NCBI GenBank assembly: GCA_003170875.1
Contig: PMYJ01000247.1
Location: 1 to 5,474 of the forward strand
DNA from: Candidatus Dormiibacterota bacterium
Lineage (GTDB): Bacteria > Chloroflexota > Dormibacteria > Aeolococcales > Aeolococcaceae
Length of the DNA: 5,474 bases
Direction of reading: 5' to 3'
In this document: one piece after another, positions 5,184 to 5,474 of the stretch
Numbering within the stretch: the first letter of the stretch is position 1
Layout of the letters: the number at the start of each line of letters is the position of its first letter
The notes under the pieces: model-generated
Databases searched by the model: none
The model's input: the letters and a program-made list of their open reading frames with translations, nothing else
Told to the model about the DNA's origin: nothing
Made by a program: the position numbers and the translations under genes

Positions 5184-5474
5184 CGAGCTCGCCCAGGTGC
5201 GCCTCTCCGCGCCGGTGGTCCTGGTGCTCGGCCAGCCCGGGTCGGGTCGCAGCACCGCGCTGGCCGTCATGGTCCGGTCCCTGGCCGGAGAGGGGAGGGA
5301 GGAGGTGGTGGTGATCACGCCCCGGCGCTCCCGCCTGCCCGAGCTGCTCGGCTCCAGGGAGGGGGTGAGGCTGTTCGGGCCCTCTCAGCTGGACAGCCCC
5401 GACCTCGGCAGGTGCCTCGACGAGGCCGGGCCCTCCACCGTCGTCGCCATTGACGACGCCGACGCCCTGACCGA
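4963..5474 (+). CDS. C-terminal part of the FHA-FtsK ATPase: module 3, incomplete
   Basis: In this third frame (codons from 4963 on) the protein resumes as FRVPSGDPIQIAHVGD and stays open to the window edge, about 170 residues. A linker (about 5002-5205) contains GWGPFRVDPLPASI and similar Pro-turn motifs typical of the segment between ATPases 2 and 3 of EccC/EssC. The module begins with VVLVLGQPGSGRST; its P-loop lies at 5230-5256 and again has Arg where Lys is usual. VVAIDDADAL (5437-5466) is the Walker B-like strand. No start codon is needed if the upstream break is an error; otherwise GTG 4969 or GTG 5002 are the nearest candidates, neither convincing. In Thermomonospora EccC the third ATPase binds the C-terminal tail of the WXG100 substrate, so this module may read the YxxxE tail of the upstream protein. 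The stop codon lies outside the window. Confidence 0.75.

Larger units (their letters stand above)
1685..5474 (+). pseudogene. EssC/EccC-like FHA-FtsK type VII secretion ATPase, interrupted by two frameshifts, 3' end outside window
   Basis: This is one ancestral gene read in three successive frames. N-terminal part: GTG 1685 to about 3376. Middle part: about 3378 to about 4962. C-terminal part: about 4963 to the window edge. Joined, they give roughly 1,260 residues in the order FHA, two membrane helices, stalk, degenerate ATPase-like domain, ATPase 1, ATPase 2 and the start of ATPase 3. That is the layout and size of the membrane motor that drives WXG100 export in type VII secretion. Both junctions need a net +1 shift (one extra base or two missing). 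No conserved motif is lost and the protein pattern resumes at once, so the breaks are recent or are sequence errors. As written, translation from GTG 1685 ends at TGA 3584-3586, before any complete ATPase module. The WXG100 gene directly upstream supports the assignment. The three parts are described separately below. Confidence 0.8.

Overview
This is a very GC-rich window (about 70% by eye) with short intergenic gaps and GTG as well as ATG starts. All genes are on the + strand. It fits a high-GC member of the Terrabacteria, such as an actinobacterium, Dormibacterota or Chloroflexota; the sequence alone does not settle which. No tRNA, rRNA, CRISPR array, insertion sequence or attachment site was seen.

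Region 1 (26-1218) is a housekeeping pair. A coiled-coil protein with a C-terminal four-cysteine zinc ribbon (HP0958/CT398 family) is followed, with a 4-base GTGA overlap, by a single-domain ribonuclease HI with a complete active site. A zinc-ribbon/RNase H gene pair is also known in mycobacteria, but there the RNase H is fused to a phosphatase domain that is absent here.

Region 2 (1219-1346) is a non-coding gap. It holds a candidate extended -10 promoter and several small inverted repeats, one of which would lie at the very 5' end of the predicted transcript.

Region 3 (1347-5474) is the start of a type VII secretion (ESX/Ess-type) locus. A 96-residue WXG100 protein with a WQG turn and a YxxxE tail is followed 47 bases later by a large membrane-anchored FtsK/SpoIIIE ATPase. 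The ATPase has the order FHA, two membrane segments, cytoplasmic stalk, degenerate ATPase-like domain, then three ATPase modules. The small protein is the likely substrate and the ATPase the likely motor. The FHA-plus-FtsK layout resembles EssC more than the FHA-less EccC.

The main oddity is that the ATPase gene is not open in one frame. Homology-like sequence passes from one frame to the next at about 3377 and again at about 4962, both times in the +1 direction. The recognisable motifs are kept on both sides. As given, the gene would make only truncated products. Either the sequence has two indel errors or the gene is a very recent pseudogene. The third ATPase module runs off the right edge. 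No wholly new system is evident; the points most worth checking are the broken ATPase and the organisation of this T7SS.
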